A stretch of DNA of 64,000 nt, from the NCBI RefSeq assembly GCF_038396675.1, contig NC_088921.1, positions 64,628,501 to 64,692,500 on the forward strand, in the 5' to 3' direction. The DNA comes from Hydra vulgaris. Lineage: Eukaryota; Cnidaria; Hydrozoa; Anthoathecata; Hydridae. The translations under genes were made by a program, and so were the position numbers. Shown piece after piece: positions 36,619 through 49,380 of the stretch (positions are counted from its first letter, which is position 1; each line of letters opens with the position of its first letter). The notes under the pieces are model-generated. The model searched no databases, had not been told where the DNA came from, and saw nothing but the letters and a program-made list of their open reading frames with translations.

Positions 36619-37268
36619 CAGATAAGTCTCGATAACTCAATCCTCCAAAGGACAAAGGTAAAATGGTTCGACTTAACAAATGTTCGACTAATGCAAGTTC
36701 CCATTAATTTGAACTTTGACTGATATGAGATATTAGTTTGAGTTAAGGCGAATTTTCCTTATTTAATAATGCAGTATATACATTTAGCTTACACCATTAT
36801 ACTAATGTTTCAATGTAAGAAGTTACGGATTGTATTCAAGCAGTATAGTCAAAAGAAAACATTCCAAAAAGTTAAACCACACGATGACTTCCATATTATA
36901 TGGTAATAAAATTGTATTTAAAAGGTAGCGTTCTTTTATTAAGAAATTCAATTAACTATAAAATATTTGTGTTTTAACGGTTTTATTATGATTTACCTTT
37001 AGGAGTTTTATTATTGCATTATTTTACGGCTGATTACGATTCTATTCGGATCTAAATACAAGGAAAAAAATAAAAATAAAAAATAAACGTTACATTTATA
37101 TATGTTTTATATAGAGTAACTTGTTTTGTTTTTTTGTTTTTTTTGAAAATTATGTTGATATATTTAGCTCCCTTACAAAAAGCTTGAGTTATGCGAAGAA
37201 ATTTGCTGAAAAGGGAAGAAAAAATAGTTCGACATAACAAAGTTCGAGTTATCTGAGGTTCGACTTCA
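36619..37268. mobile_element. pogo/Tigger-like non-autonomous element
   Basis: Left CAGATAAGTCTCGATAACTC followed by CCTCCAAAGGACAAAGG and repeated GTTCGACTTAAC. Right AGTTCGAGTTATCTGAGGTT, CGACTT. These are the repeating GTTCGACTTAAC/GTTCGAGTTATC motifs of pogo/Tigger ends. TA lies before the left end; the right edge is approximate. About 0.45 kb of AT-rich filler and no transposase lie between. Confidence 0.7.
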
Positions 37269-37279
37269 ACGGAGAATTT

Positions 37280-38860
37280 TAATAGTAATTGGTTATACGA
37301 CTTTAATAGACCAAATGCCAAATGAAACAGTTCGAGATTTTGTTATGGTGTACCGGTATTCGACTTACCAGGATATAACTTTTTTTATATAACTTATTTT
37401 ATATGGTTTAAGTATATCATTACAAGATATACTTGAACCATATAAAATATATTTTTTCTAACTATTAAATTTTGCATCTTTCTATTGTAAACTTGCGGTA
37501 TAGAGTGAATCTTTTGTACTGCTCCCAACGGTTAAGCAATGAAAAAATATTCCAATACTGAAAAGTCACTACTTTTTTTGTTTTTTTTTAAATATATTTC
37601 TATCATTTTTTAAGATGCTAGGAAACTTAGAAAAAAAGCTTTTTTGTCAGATTTGCAGGTGGCACAACCACTAATGGAAAAATTGCTTGTAAACATTCTA
37701 AATAACCTATTTTTAACTTTATGAATTTTAAACGTATCAGCATCATATTCTATCATAAATATTAAAAAAAAACTGAATACTGCAAAAAAACAAAATTATA
37801 TAACAGCAGACTGGTTTTAATGTTTTTAATAAAAATCTTTTTTACTAAGAAGATAAAAAAATTAAGATTTTTTTTTGTTCTAATTTTGTTCCTTGAAACA
37901 ACGAGAATAAAAAATTAGTTATTTGAAAGAAACAACTCAATCAGGTTTGAGTGAATTCTGAATTCACTTAATCTAAATCCATTCGTTTTTAATGCAGGGT
38001 CAACGTTGTTTGCTATAGATATGATAAATAAACTCAGGATCCAGTTTTCCATACCAATCTGAATTATTTTATGATGAACCAAAATTATGCATTAAAACTA
38101 CATTTGTATAAAAACATAAATTTTGGTTTTAAATATATGCTACGCCGAGTTTTGCGACCTTTCCGATTTCGTGAAATCAGAAAAATTTTGTCGAATTCCC
38201 GAAATACGCAGAACCTAAGCAAAGTCATGCGAACCCAGAAGATTATTTTGCGGTCTGTGGAGCTATTGAGTTCAATCAGAAACTGAACAGCGGTCTTGCT
38301 TGATAAAAAAACTAATCTAGTTGACGAGGTTCGTTATTCAGATTTTAGGGTTAAAAGAAAGTTGCACAAAAAAATTAATTTGAATTAAACTTAAAAAAAG
38401 TGTTACATTACAGCCATTTCAGTTTTTCTCTGAGAGATTTATAACAGTGGTTTTTTTATTGTCAGAAATTTAATTTAGTTTTTCAAACACAAATCACAAA
38501 TTAAATAATGCATTTTAAAGATATTGGGAGTAATCATAACTCAATACATTTATTTAGTTTTTTATTGGTAAAAATATACATAAAATATTTTAAAAAGAAG
38601 TATTTTTGCAACTTCTTCCTAAGTGACAATATGAGTTGCATACTAAATAGTTTTTTAAACATTTACATCGTTTGTTGATGCAGCCACGTAGATATACACA
38701 ATTTTTAAAATCTTAATTACTACTAACTGAATCTAATCTTACTAACTCTCACTAAGTCTTTTCTTCTTTAAGGGTATCGCCGACAGTTAACTGATAATAT
38801 TTGGTGGATTAAATACTATTGGGTTCCGAACAAGAATTTAATATTCCATGTTTTGTACCA
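37280..38860. other. Non-coding stretch
   Basis: A small palindrome, TATATGGTTTAAGTATATC with GATATACTTGAACCATATA, at 37,401-37,443. A 71-codon Arg/Lys-rich open frame at 38,071-38,286 has no recognisable homology and is probably chance. Confidence 0.45.
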
Positions 38861-38864
38861 ACTT

Positions 38865-40035
38865 CAGTGGCGTAGCAAGGGTTTCTGGCGCCCAGGGCAA
38901 TGCTGAAAATTCGCGCTTTCCTGAAGCAGATATGCGAACTAAAAAAAAACACTTAATGTTTCTAAGTATATGAAAATTTTAACTAAAAAAATGCAAATGA
39001 TAATCATAATGCAATCTCAATTTAACTCATGTTTTCAATTACGTATCCATTATGGTTCATGGGAATTAGTCATTGAAAGTGACAGATGGTCAATCAGATC
39101 CAATAATCAATAACTATTTATAAGTTATAATTTGATCTTTCGAGCTTTAACTGCAGCAATTTTATCTATTATGTCGTCAAAGACTGTTGATTCTAGAGTT
39201 TCTCTTTCGACACTAAGGATTGTTTAATCAGCAAGAAGTTGCTGCCCCATTGAAGCTCGTAGATATGAAAGATTAAGCTTCAACTTGCTGAAGGAACGTT
39301 TGCAACTGGCAAACTATTAACTATTAACACTGCAATTGTGAGCAAGATTTGTAATGCAATGCGTAAGTTCGGAAAAAAGTTATCTCCGTATGACAAAATA
39401 AATGAAAGTAAATCCAGCGGAGTTGTTGGTATTGGGCACTCACGAGATTTAAGTAGCATCTGACAGCCTGCAATTTCAGTAAATAATTCTGCTCCACTGA
39501 TATCTGTGCTGTAAAAGTTTCCCAGATCCAAACAATGTTGCTGCAAACTTTCTTGATTTTCATCACCATCCCTCTTTAGCAATATTCTCACATCGAGCAA
39601 AAATCCAAGTTTTTTATTGAGATCATTTAATCGTCTAAAGCGAGTTGTTAGTTCTTGTTGGAAACGATGCAATATAATTTTCAAAACTCTGCTAACTTCA
39701 TTTTCAGCAGAGAGGTCACTATCGCCAGCCTTTTCGCCTGGCATTATTCACCGTCCCCATTCCATACATCAGTCCTTGCTATACTCAATTGCATTTTGGC
39801 ACAAATGAGTACGAAATTCTTTGAGATAATTTTTCAACATTTCCATGTCAGATGCTGCATCTTTAAAGTTCATTGTGGGATCTTGTAGTCGTTTGACTGT
39901 TAGCCACTAATTAGTTGTTGAATCTGGATCTGAGTTTTGAATCCATTTATTTTTCCCCTTTTTGGTGCACCCCCCCCCTCCCTCAGATTGATGCTTGTGG
40001 CAACTGCCCCACCCGCCATCCTTGCAACACCTCTG
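38865..40035 (-). mobile_element. hAT transposon 3 (internally deleted)
   Basis: Ends CAGTGGCGTAGCAAGG and CCTTGCAACACCTCTG (11 of 16 complementary). The flanking octamers ACCAACTT and ACTATTTT agree at only 5 of 8, so the duplication is decayed or the borders are approximate. 1,171 bp, retaining only the 3' part of a transposase of the same TTF-finger hAT group as elements 1 and 2. Confidence 0.75.
39125..39960 (-). pseudogene. hAT transposase, C-terminal part
   Basis: Minus strand: DPTMNFKDAASDMEMLKNYL, LNDLNKKLGFLLD, SGAELFTEIAGCQMLL, FFPNLRIALQILLTIAV. After a one-base frameshift near 39,290 it continues RSFSKLKLNLSYLRASMGQ and ends VKARKIKL. This aligns with FPNLFIALRILLTFP...ERSFSKLKLIKNYLRSTMGQ...KVRKVKF of hAT 2. 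It is the hAT dimerisation region; finger and catalytic core are gone. Confidence 0.85.
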
Positions 40036-40358
40036 ACTATTTTTTTGTTTTTTACTTTTTTCTTCAATTATCACTCCTATTAAATTAGCTGGATCTCCAG
40101 GTCCACAATCAAAAGGCTAATGCCAATAAGTACATTATCACCTATTTTCAGAGGATCTAACTGTTTATTTGATCTTTAACCCATTTTCTTTGCATTAATA
40201 CTCAAATTATCAGCAGCCAATTCTCTATTTTTATTTGCTGGGTGGATAGAAGCTGCAATATTTGGCATTGAGTTGTTGTCAAGATTTGTATTATCAGAAT
40301 AAACTATAACGTTGTTACTACACATACTTTTTATCTCACTTCCAAGACTTTCTCAAGA

Positions 40359-41585
40359 TTAATTGTATTTAGCACAGTTAGTTCGTTTTATACTTTGTAA
40401 TGTATCAAATAGTTCGTTATGTAATGTATCAAATAGTGGTGAAATACCATCTATGCTCGTAAAAATTACTGGTATGTCATGATCTTGCAATATATTTTTT
40501 TCACAAGTCATTTCCTCTTGCAAAACAGCGTCTTTACTACTAACATTAAATGGTGGCACGTCGTGATTTTGTCCAGTTTTATTAGTTTGTTCTCTCTCTT
40601 CTATATCTTCTTCAACAACTCCATTGTTAAATTTCATTAAAAATTCCTGAGGAATTAATGAGGATAAAATTCTAAAATTAAATTAAAATATAAAAAAATA
40701 AAATTAAAAGGAAATAATAAAGATAAAAATTCGTGAGGAATTAATGAATACTCTAGGTTTATGACCAGACACAGCACTATATGGATCCATTTTAATAGCT
40801 TCGTGATAAGTAGTATTCATTCCCATTGAACAATTCATAATCCAAAACTCCATTTAGTTGTTTTATTGTCTCTCATCCATGCATTCAATAATTTTTTTGA
40901 AGTTGAGTTGCTTTGCTCAACTGAATCTAACTTTGCGGATATCGCGGTCTGCCATTAACTAATAGTAGGTTTTCCCTCAACAACCATAATTCTTGAATAA
41001 CTAAGCTTGTAAGTTCCCTTCCATTATCTGATTGTAAAATATTCGGAGCCTCAAAGTCTAGAAAACCATTATATATTCTATGGCAACTTCAGATGCTTTC
41101 TTTGACATTAGAAGACGCAAAATACAAAATAAAGGTAAACTTAAAATCACCATCAGGTGAATACTTGGAAAATCAACGAGATCAACTTGTTCTCTTTGAT
41201 TAAAATTATTACCTGTAATAGGACGGACTACAATTCTTTTATGCACAGGTTTTCTTGAGTTTTTAGTTCAGCTTTCACATTTGCATATAAAACTTTTGAC
41301 AGAAGCTAATGTTATATTACTGTAATGTTCAGCAATTTTTTAATGTTTTTTTTCTCTCCTTTATGACCACAAGAAGTATGCACGTGGCGAATTATAGTCA
41401 TAAAATTGTCTTCTGTTGCCATAATTTGTCCGTCTGATATTCTTGCAACTTTTAATATTCCATCAAAAGCAACTAATTTATAAGTACTTTTCCCATAATA
41501 TAATGCCTTGGAGAAGTTAAATTATTATTGTATTCAGAGTTCAAGATTTCAATGATGTTATTTTCGTCATTTTTGCTCCATTGCT
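40359..41585 (-). pseudogene. Ginger/KRBA2-like integrase (DDE transposase) relic
   Basis: Minus strand order: KQWSKNDENNIIEILNSEY, RHYIMGK, an H2C2 zinc-binding module (HVHTSCGHKGEKKH...CKCES), RPITGNNFNQREQVDLVDF (start of the integrase core with its first Asp), KKASEVAIEYIMVF, APNILQSDNGRELTSLVIQE (second Asp in SDNG), LLVNGRPRYPQS, YHEAIKMDPYSAVSGHKPRV and an acidic C-terminal tail ending near 40,359. The module order matches GIN-type integrases such as KRBA2 and Ginger transposons. Multiple stops and frameshifts; termini not found. Confidence 0.82.
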
Positions 41586-41589
41586 TTCT

Positions 41590-42400
41590 ATTTTTTTCAC
41601 TTCAGTTGATATTTTATAATTTAAACTTTAAATAATTTTAAGAACTTTAAACTGTTGGAATAATGTTGCTTTCAATCGGTAATGCTTTATATTTTGCATA
41701 ATATTTTATAATATTTTGCAAATTCTGTAACAATAGTGCCGAATCCGTAAAATACGCAAAATTTTCACGATCTCACAAGTTCGTTAATTTCGCATATACA
41801 ATCAGAAAAAAGCAAACTATTTTGAATTCTTACAAAAAAATCAGTTAAACAAAAATGGTTTTTTATTTGTTAACCTACTTACTTATTTAATAATAGAGAG
41901 ATGCATTGCGAACGTTCACAGAACGTTCTTGAACGTTCGCAACGTTTGTTGAACGTTTTGTTTTAGCTGGGGCGCATCAATTCGATTAATCTGTAAAACA
42001 TTAAAATTAAGAACCCTATCAAGGAGTGGGTTTCCTTAAATTTAGTATAAAAATGGGATTTAAAAATATGACTCAATCACGATGAAATTTTAAAATCATT
42101 TTTTTTTTGAAAAGTTACAACCTTTAGAAACCATAACCAAGTATAATTGTAAAAAACATAAACTTTCATTCCGCGCTACTGCATATTCAATGTATTTAGA
42201 TTAACGCATTGTCGTTCAACTGCACACAGTTGAATAACGTTAGTTCAACTGTGTGCAGATTTGTTGATTTATTTCAGTTTTACTTGTGTACCATACTGCT
42301 GCTTTGAAAACGCTGATTCAACCGCTTCAATTATTTTCTTGTTTAATATTAATTAGACTTTTATTAAAATTACATTTAATTAATATAATCACAGTTAACA
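41590..42400. other. Non-coding with GAACGTT cluster and a hairpin
   Basis: 41,909-41,963 holds five AACGTT words in 55 bp. 42,220-42,234 (CTGCACACAGTTGAA) pairs perfectly with 42,244-42,258. No gene. Confidence 0.6.
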
Positions 42401-42632
42401 ATATAAAATAAAAATTTTTTTGCATTGAAACGAGTACTTTTTCAAGTGTTATCTTTTACATTTTATAAACATAAACATAAATCCTAAAACTATAAATTAA
42501 ATAATTTATATAAGTAAACTATAAATTAAATAAATTGTATAAATAAACTACAAATAAAATAAATTATATAAATAAACTATGAATGGTAGTTGATTTAAAT
42601 TGTTTATTGTCTTGAATGATCTATAAAACAAT
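42401..42632 (-). repeat. 3' flank of dispersed repeat copy B
   Basis: Minus strand: downstream sequence shared with copy A (TAGTTTATTTAT, TTTCAATGCAAAA). Within it are four tandem-like AATAAACTATAAATTAAATAA units. Confidence 0.7.
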
Positions 42633-42761
42633 TTAAATAGTAATTTCTTCATCATCTCCAGTTGGCTCTTCGTCATCAGGGTGGCTTTCGTAGAAATGTT
42701 CCATAGGGCTGATTTTAAATGAAATAATTTTGTTGAGCAATGTATTTTCTTTGATACACAT
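42633..42761 (-). CDS. Conserved 42-residue ORF in dispersed repeat, copy B
   Basis: Minus-strand frame of 42 codons plus TAA. It begins MCIKENTLLNKIISFKISP, then MEHFY, and ends ESHPDDEEPTGDDEEITI. It is preceded by acceptor ATTATAG (intron 42796-43005, 210 bp), donor AAG|GTAAGAG, and a TATA box at 43080-43087. Compared with copy A, the last 19 codons differ only at one synonymous position (GAC/GAT). The intron contains a perfect 18-bp-arm hairpin absent from the other copies. Function unknown; see copy A. Confidence 0.55.
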   Translation of the reverse strand: MCIKENTLLNKIISFKISPMEHFYESHPDDEEPTGDDEEITI

Positions 42762-42913
42762 TTTAAATTGTTAACGTTGATGAATTTCCAAAGTTCTATA
42801 ATAGTTTATATTAAATTATTAAATTAAAAATTAAAAAATTATTTTGTATCAAAATATTAAAGTAGATTTGATAAGCTATACTTCTAAAATGCAATAAAAA
42901 TCTCCTTATAAAT

Positions 42914-42955
42914 TATAACGTCCTGTTTACATTTCCTTGTAAACAGGACGTTATA
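42914..42955. repeat. Perfect 18-bp-arm hairpin in copy B intron
   Basis: TATAACGTCCTGTTTACA and TGTAAACAGGACGTTATA with a 6-bp loop. Copy A has only one arm (TGTAAACAAGACGTTATA), so the second arm arose by inverted duplication. Confidence 0.93.
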
Positions 42956-43079
42956 GTTTATTTTAATTTTCTGATTGTGAATGCGAAATATTAAAAATCT
43001 CTTACCTTAACGTTTAACTTTTAACACAACTTTTATGCAGTACAACTTTTATTTACTTTTGAAATTCAAAAAACCTCTG

Positions 43080-43087
43080 TTTATATA
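43080..43087 (-). promoter_or_regulatory. TATA box of copy B
   Basis: TATATAAA on the minus strand, about 75-82 bp before the donor at 43,005. Confidence 0.5.
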
Positions 43088-43570
43088 CAAAAATTTATTC
43101 TATAGTATTTATTTTTAGAAGTATTAATCTATAAAAAATAAAATCATTAATTTTGTTCTATATACATTTTTTAATTTGACCAAGTTCGTACAATAAACAG
43201 GAATTCCTTCGATTATATTTAACGTTTTATTTTTGATAATTTATTTATGGAAATATTTCTATTTCAGTCTGCTTATATAAATATTGCTAACAGTTTTATA
43301 TATTTTATAAGAACATCCGCATTATTTAAAGAATGCATTTTATAAATTTTACTGCTTTTACTAATAGTAGAATTTTTTTCTTGTTTCAATGTATAGGATT
43401 TAATAACTGTCGTAAAAACGCACAATCATAATTAACACAACCTACTGCTAATTAAATTGAAAAAACACCGAAATTATCTTAATAATTAGAAAAATAAAGC
43501 TTAAAAACTCCTCAAGGTTATGTTTTTAAATTTTTTTGGTAAATATGTAAAATTAATATGTAAAGTACAT
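43088..43570 (-). repeat. Upstream part of dispersed repeat copy B
   Basis: Minus-strand match to 7,300-7,769 of copy A over the full length (CTTGTTTCAATGTATAGGA, ACAACCTACTGCTAATTAAA). Confidence 0.85.
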
Positions 43571-43757
43571 TTTGAACCAACGGTACTTTAATTTTTTTTT
43601 TTGAATTAATTTTCTGAATTAAATTCAAAAAAGTGCTATTACGAATGCTTGCCACTTTTTTGACGATTTAGTGGGATTTATATGTGTGTATGTGTGAGTG
43701 TGTATTTATTTGATTATTATCCCAAAATTTGATCTATATATTTAACTATCTATCTAT

Positions 43758-44139
<382 letters not shown>

Positions 44140-44363
44140 TAAAACATTTACATATTTTAAATGATACATATAATATATAATATATAATGTTTTACACATT
44201 TCATCAACAAATTCAATTGTTTCTCGTCTTTTTCAATATGAAGCAAATTTTTGAGGCAATATACTTTGTTTAATCTCCCATAATTAAACTACTAATATAT
44301 TAAAAACTAATATAAAAATTATTAAAAAATTTATTTTTTTCTAAGTGAAACCAAAAACAAATA

Positions 44364-45672
44364 ACGGGTGATGCGGAAGTTATCGGACAAATCCTAATTT
44401 CATTATTTGAGCATAATAATTAGTTTTTATGGTTTTATGCGAAGGCATAAACGTTCTATAAAATATAAACTTTATTATTTGAAACACAATTATTTAAAAT
44501 GAAGTTAAATGCAGCTGAACGAGAATCTTTTCGAAAGCGACTAAAAATGTTTTTTGTAAATAAACTTAATATAAAAAAAAAATCGTAAATCATTTTGAAA
44601 AGGAAGGATTTGCTCGAAGTACAATATATAATAACCTAAAAAGACTTGAAACTGTTCAATCGTTTTCTGATAGAAAGCACCCTGGTCGTCCGACATCCTG
44701 GACTAGAGAAAAGAAAGCCGAATTAACGAGACTTGTCAACAATCGAAAAGGGGTCAGTCAGAGAAAAATAGGTATTAAATTCGGTGTAAATCAATCGACA
44801 ATTGGTCGTCAGTTAAAAAAAATGAATATCAAATATAGAAAACGTGAAAAGACTCCAAAATACACTATAGAACAACAAATAAAGGCAAAGAAAAGAAGCA
44901 GGAAACTAGTTAACTAGTTAATTAACTCCATAACACAAAATCGCTTCTAGTCATCGATGACGAAAAATACATTTGTTTTGCAGGGGACAACCTGCCTGGA
45001 AATTCTGGATACTACACAAACAACAAAAAGACATGCCTAGAAAGTGTTTGTTTTATAGGAAAAGAGAAATTAAAAAAAAATAAATAATGTGGATAGCCAT
45101 ATCTGACCGTGGTATGTCCGAGCCATTGTTTCGCACTTTCAAAGCTGTAGCGATCAATTCATCAATCTATATTAATGAATGTTTAGAAAAACGACTTCTT
45201 CCATTTGTTCACAAGTATCATGGAGACTTTAACTATTTATTTTGGCCAGATTTAGCAAGTTCTCATTATTCTAAAAATTCTCTAAATTGGATGGACCAAT
45301 ATGTCTATTACGTTGATAAAGAATCCAATCCTCAAATGTGCCTCAAGCACGACCGATTGAAAATTTTTGGGGACATTTGGCACAGAAGGTTTACGAGGGA
45401 GATTGGCAAGCTTCAACAAAGCAAGTTTTGATTGATCGCATTATACTAAAACTACAGTAAATTGATTTAAACTTTTAACAGTCGCATATGAAAGGCGTCA
45501 GAGCGAAATTGAGATCAAATGCAGATGGTGGTGTTTTTTCATATAAAAAATAATATATTTTTATTAAAAGATAAATGCTTTATTTAAAAAAAATATAATA
45601 GCAGTTTGTTTTTTTATTTATAAATAAGTTATTGACGTTTTTATTTTGTCCGATAACTTCCGCATCACCCGT
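44364..45672 (+). mobile_element. Tc1/mariner-superfamily transposon
   Basis: 1,309 bp with 28-bp inverted ends ACGGGTGATGCGGAAGTTAT/ATAACTTCCGCATCACCCGT (the match extends through CGGACAAA) and TA on both sides (44362-44363, 45673-45674). The transposase inside is damaged. Confidence 0.95.
44499..45460 (+). pseudogene. Tc1/mariner-superfamily transposase, broken
   Basis: Starts MKLNAAERESFRKRLK. The N-terminal half has two helix-turn-helix regions (IVNHFEKEGFARSTIYNNL; GVSQRKIGIKFGVNQSTIGR). Catalytic part: VIDDEKYICF (first Asp), an open stretch MWIAISDRGMSEPLF, LFWPDLASSHY (second Asp), and after a frameshift NVPQARPIENFWGHLAQKVY (third acidic residue, Glu). The second Asp and the Glu are about 35-37 residues apart, outside the classic DD34D/E spacing, with one-residue uncertainty from the frameshift. 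Stops near 44,917 and 45,082 and frameshifts near 44,575 and 45,332 inactivate it. Confidence 0.9.
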
Positions 45673-45689
45673 TAGACATAAAATAAATT

Positions 45690-47025
45690 ATGCTTTTATA
45701 TTTATAAACTAAATTTTTACGGAATAAATGAAAGAGCAATTAAATACTTTCAAAGTTATTTATCTAACAGATTAAAATTTGTTTCTTGTATTGAACTCTT
45801 AAACAGTTTTTAAATGTTTTCTGTGGTGTTCCGCAAGGTTCCATCTTAGACCCTCTTTCGTTTTTAATATATATCATAGACTTGCATTAATCATCAAATC
45901 TTTTAAATATTATGTTTGCTGATGACACAAACTTATTTCACTCTAACAGTGACATTTATCTACTATTCTCCATGATGAACAAAGAACTTCAAAATATATT
46001 TAAATAGTTTAAAAGTAACAATTTAACATTAAATGTAAGCAAAACAAAATGGATTTTTTTTCCACCCGCTCTCCAAAAAACGTTCTCTACCCCCAAATCT
46101 ACCAAAAATTCTTATTGACCATATTGAAATAAAAAGAGATTCTGTAACTAAATACCTGGGGATTTTCATTAACGAGAATATCTTATGGAAACATCATATT
46201 AACTATGACTGCTTGAAAGTTCAAAAAGTATCGGAATTTTATATAAGGCGCGTACACATTTAGATAAAAATAATTTAACTAAACTTTATTACTCCTTTAT
46301 TCATAGTTATATAAGTTATGGAGTTATTGCCTGGGGTAGCACTGATCAAAGTACGTTACAATGTCTCTATCGCCGTCAGAAAAATGCGATCCGTTTAATT
46401 AATTCTGCGGATTGGTTTGCACATTCCTCAATATTTTTTGAAATGAAAATCCTCGATATATATAAACTAAACGTATATAAAAATTTATCTTTTATTTATA
46501 TGTAGAAGTATGATTTATCACCTTTAATATTTAAAGACCTTTTTATTTTGAAACCATTAAGTAAATTTAACATGAGGAATAATAACTATTTAAATGAACC
46601 ACTCTGTCGAGCAAAACACAATCAATTTTGTATCATTTATCGTGCAGCTCACCTCTGGAGCAAAATTATTTTGCCTAACTTCAACTTACCCCTAACTTAT
46701 CCTGTTTTTAAAAATAAATTAAAAGATCTCATTCTCATTGAAAATATCTTAGAATATTTTTAATTTATCTTGTGATAAAAAATAATTTTTATTGTCATGT
46801 ATGTTCAAGTTTTGGTTTATACTTGTTTACAATTTATTTTCAAAGTGCGATTTATTTTTTTTATCTTATTTTTTACGTACTTTTATTGTAAAAAGGCGTT
46901 TAATATTTTACGTACTCTCTATTGTATAAGGCTTCTGACACATACTTGTATTTGAAAAATATGTAATTCATATATATTACGTCATATTTAATGTAAACAT
47001 TAAAAAAATAAAAAAAATATAGAAA
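45690..47025 (+). mobile_element. CR1/Jockey-type LINE, 5'-truncated
   Basis: A reverse-transcriptase relic in the sense orientation. Recognisable blocks: YFQSYLSNRLKF, CGVPQGSILDPLSFLIYI (motif PQGS), FADDTNLFHS (catalytic YADD-like box), LTLNVSKTKW, then the connector SYGVIAWGSTDQSTLQCLYR, RRQKNAIRLI and a C-terminal FNMRNNNYLNEP, PVFKNKLKDLIL ending at 46,763. Several stops and frameshifts. The endonuclease and most of the palm upstream are missing, as usual for 5'-truncated LINEs. The A-rich end is at about 47,025. Confidence 0.88.
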
Positions 47026-47176
47026 TACTCATTTTTTTGAGTATTACTATAGATTTTGATTGTTTATAAAATTATTGTTACTTAATTATTTATTAATTTA
47101 TTTTTATATTTTTTATTAGTTTATTGTTAAAATACTGGTTTCAGAAACGCTCTAAATCTTTATTTTACTTATCAAA

Positions 47177-47460
47177 GCCGTGGCGCAGTGGTTACAACTT
47201 AAGCAGCCGTGGCACAGTGGTTACAACTTCAGCAGCCGTGGCGCAGTGGTTACAACTTAAGCAGCCGTGGCACAATGGTTAAATTTCTGGCCTAGCACCA
47301 AGAGATCCGAGGTTCAACGCCTGTTCCATTCCAATAAACGACATTGATAAGGAAGGAGGCGTACACTTTCTAGTTAAATGCTCTACCACGGTGCTCTGTG
47401 AAAAGACCATAAGGAATTTTATGAACACCTTAATATTCACACACTTTTAGTGAAAACATT
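47177..47460 (+). mobile_element. tRNA-derived SINE with four-fold repeated A box
   Basis: The head GCCGTGGCGCAGTGGTTA contains a perfect polymerase III A box (TGGCGCAGTGG). It occurs four times at exactly 29-bp intervals (47177, 47206, 47235, 47264). Only the last copy continues to the B-box-like GGTTCAACGCC. The body (CTAGTTAAATGCTC, ACGGTGCTCTGTGAAAAGACC) matches the elements at 36.4 and 62.4 kb. Confidence 0.88.
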
Positions 47461-47539
47461 AATTTTTTTCAATATAATTTTTTTTCAAAACTATAAAGTT
47501 ATTTTTTTAATTAATGACTTTTTTTATTAACCTTTGTTC

Positions 47540-48465
<926 letters not shown>

Positions 48466-48473
48466 TATATAAA
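48466..48473 (+). promoter_or_regulatory. TATA box of copy C
   Basis: TATATAAA, 81 bp before donor CGG|GTAAGAG at 48547. The intron 48547-48701 ends ATTATAG. Confidence 0.5.
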
Positions 48474-48736
48474 GGAAGTTTTATGAAGTTTAAAAGCAAA
48501 TAAAAGAAGCGCTGCACAAGAACTGGGTTAAATTTTAAGCATTCGGGTAAGAGATTTTCTACATTTACAAGGAAACGTAAACAGGGACATAATTTATTAC
48601 AAAGTTAATATTTTAATTGAGATGAGACTTACCAAATATAGCGCAATATTTTAAAACAAAATAACTGAATATAATTTTTAACTTAATGATAATTATTATA
48701 GAAATTTGGAAATTTCTTTAACGTCGACAAATCAAA

Positions 48737-48853
48737 ATGTGTATCAAAGAAAGTACAATTATTTCATTCAAAATCAATCTTATGGAACTTTTAAATGAAA
48801 GCCATCCTGATGATGAAGAGCCAACAGGAGACGATGAAGAAATTACTATTTAA
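48737..48853 (+). CDS. Conserved 38-residue ORF in dispersed repeat, copy C
   Basis: 38 codons plus TAA. It begins MCIKESTIISFKINL, continues MELLN, and ends ESHPDDEEPTGDDEEITI. Relative to A, B and D it lacks four codons (LFNK region), an in-frame 12-bp deletion. In the last 19 codons every difference from the other copies is synonymous (CAC/CAT, GAC/GAT, ACT/ACA). It is the most diverged copy in its flanks, yet keeps TATA box, splice signals and frame. Function unknown; see copy A. Confidence 0.55.
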   Translation: MCIKESTIISFKINLMELLNESHPDDEEPTGDDEEITI

Positions 48854-49380
48854 GAAGTTGAAACTATTTAAGATTATTGAAAACAATAAATTTAATTACA
48901 ATTTATAACAACTATTACTTGTAATTAATTTATATAGTTTATTTTATTTATAAAATGTTAAATATAAAAACAGGGAAAGTATACATTTCAACGCAAAATA
49001 CCTTATATTTTATTTTATTATTATAGTTTTGATAGACTTTTGTTATTATTATCCTGTATTTTTTTACATTTTTAATATTAAAAAAAAAGAAAACAGTTAA
49101 AGTGTATTAATGCGTGTTTTAAAAACAGCTATACGGTTTTTAAGAAATAAACTTAATTGAATAAGCACTTCAGCTAACCGTACAGAAACTATTTTTAAAT
49201 GGTTGCTTGTATAAGGTATTTGTCAAATTTGTTAAATATAAGGGTGACAGTTGCAACACTTTTTCAAAAGTTATAATTATATTTTGTAACACCAATTTTT
49301 TTAAATTAATTTTGATCTTGTGTCCCGTTTTAATTCGTAACACCGAAAGCTGGTGCTGAAGCCTGTAAAAACTTATTACT
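48854..49380. other. 3' flank of copy C and AT-rich sequence
   Basis: Homology to the copy A flank (TATAGTTTATTTTATTTATAA, ATTTCAACGCAAAATA) persists to about 49,040. Nothing recognised beyond. Confidence 0.5.

Noticed and set aside
38071..38286. 71-codon basic frame
   Set aside because: No motif, no conservation elsewhere in the window and no splice context.
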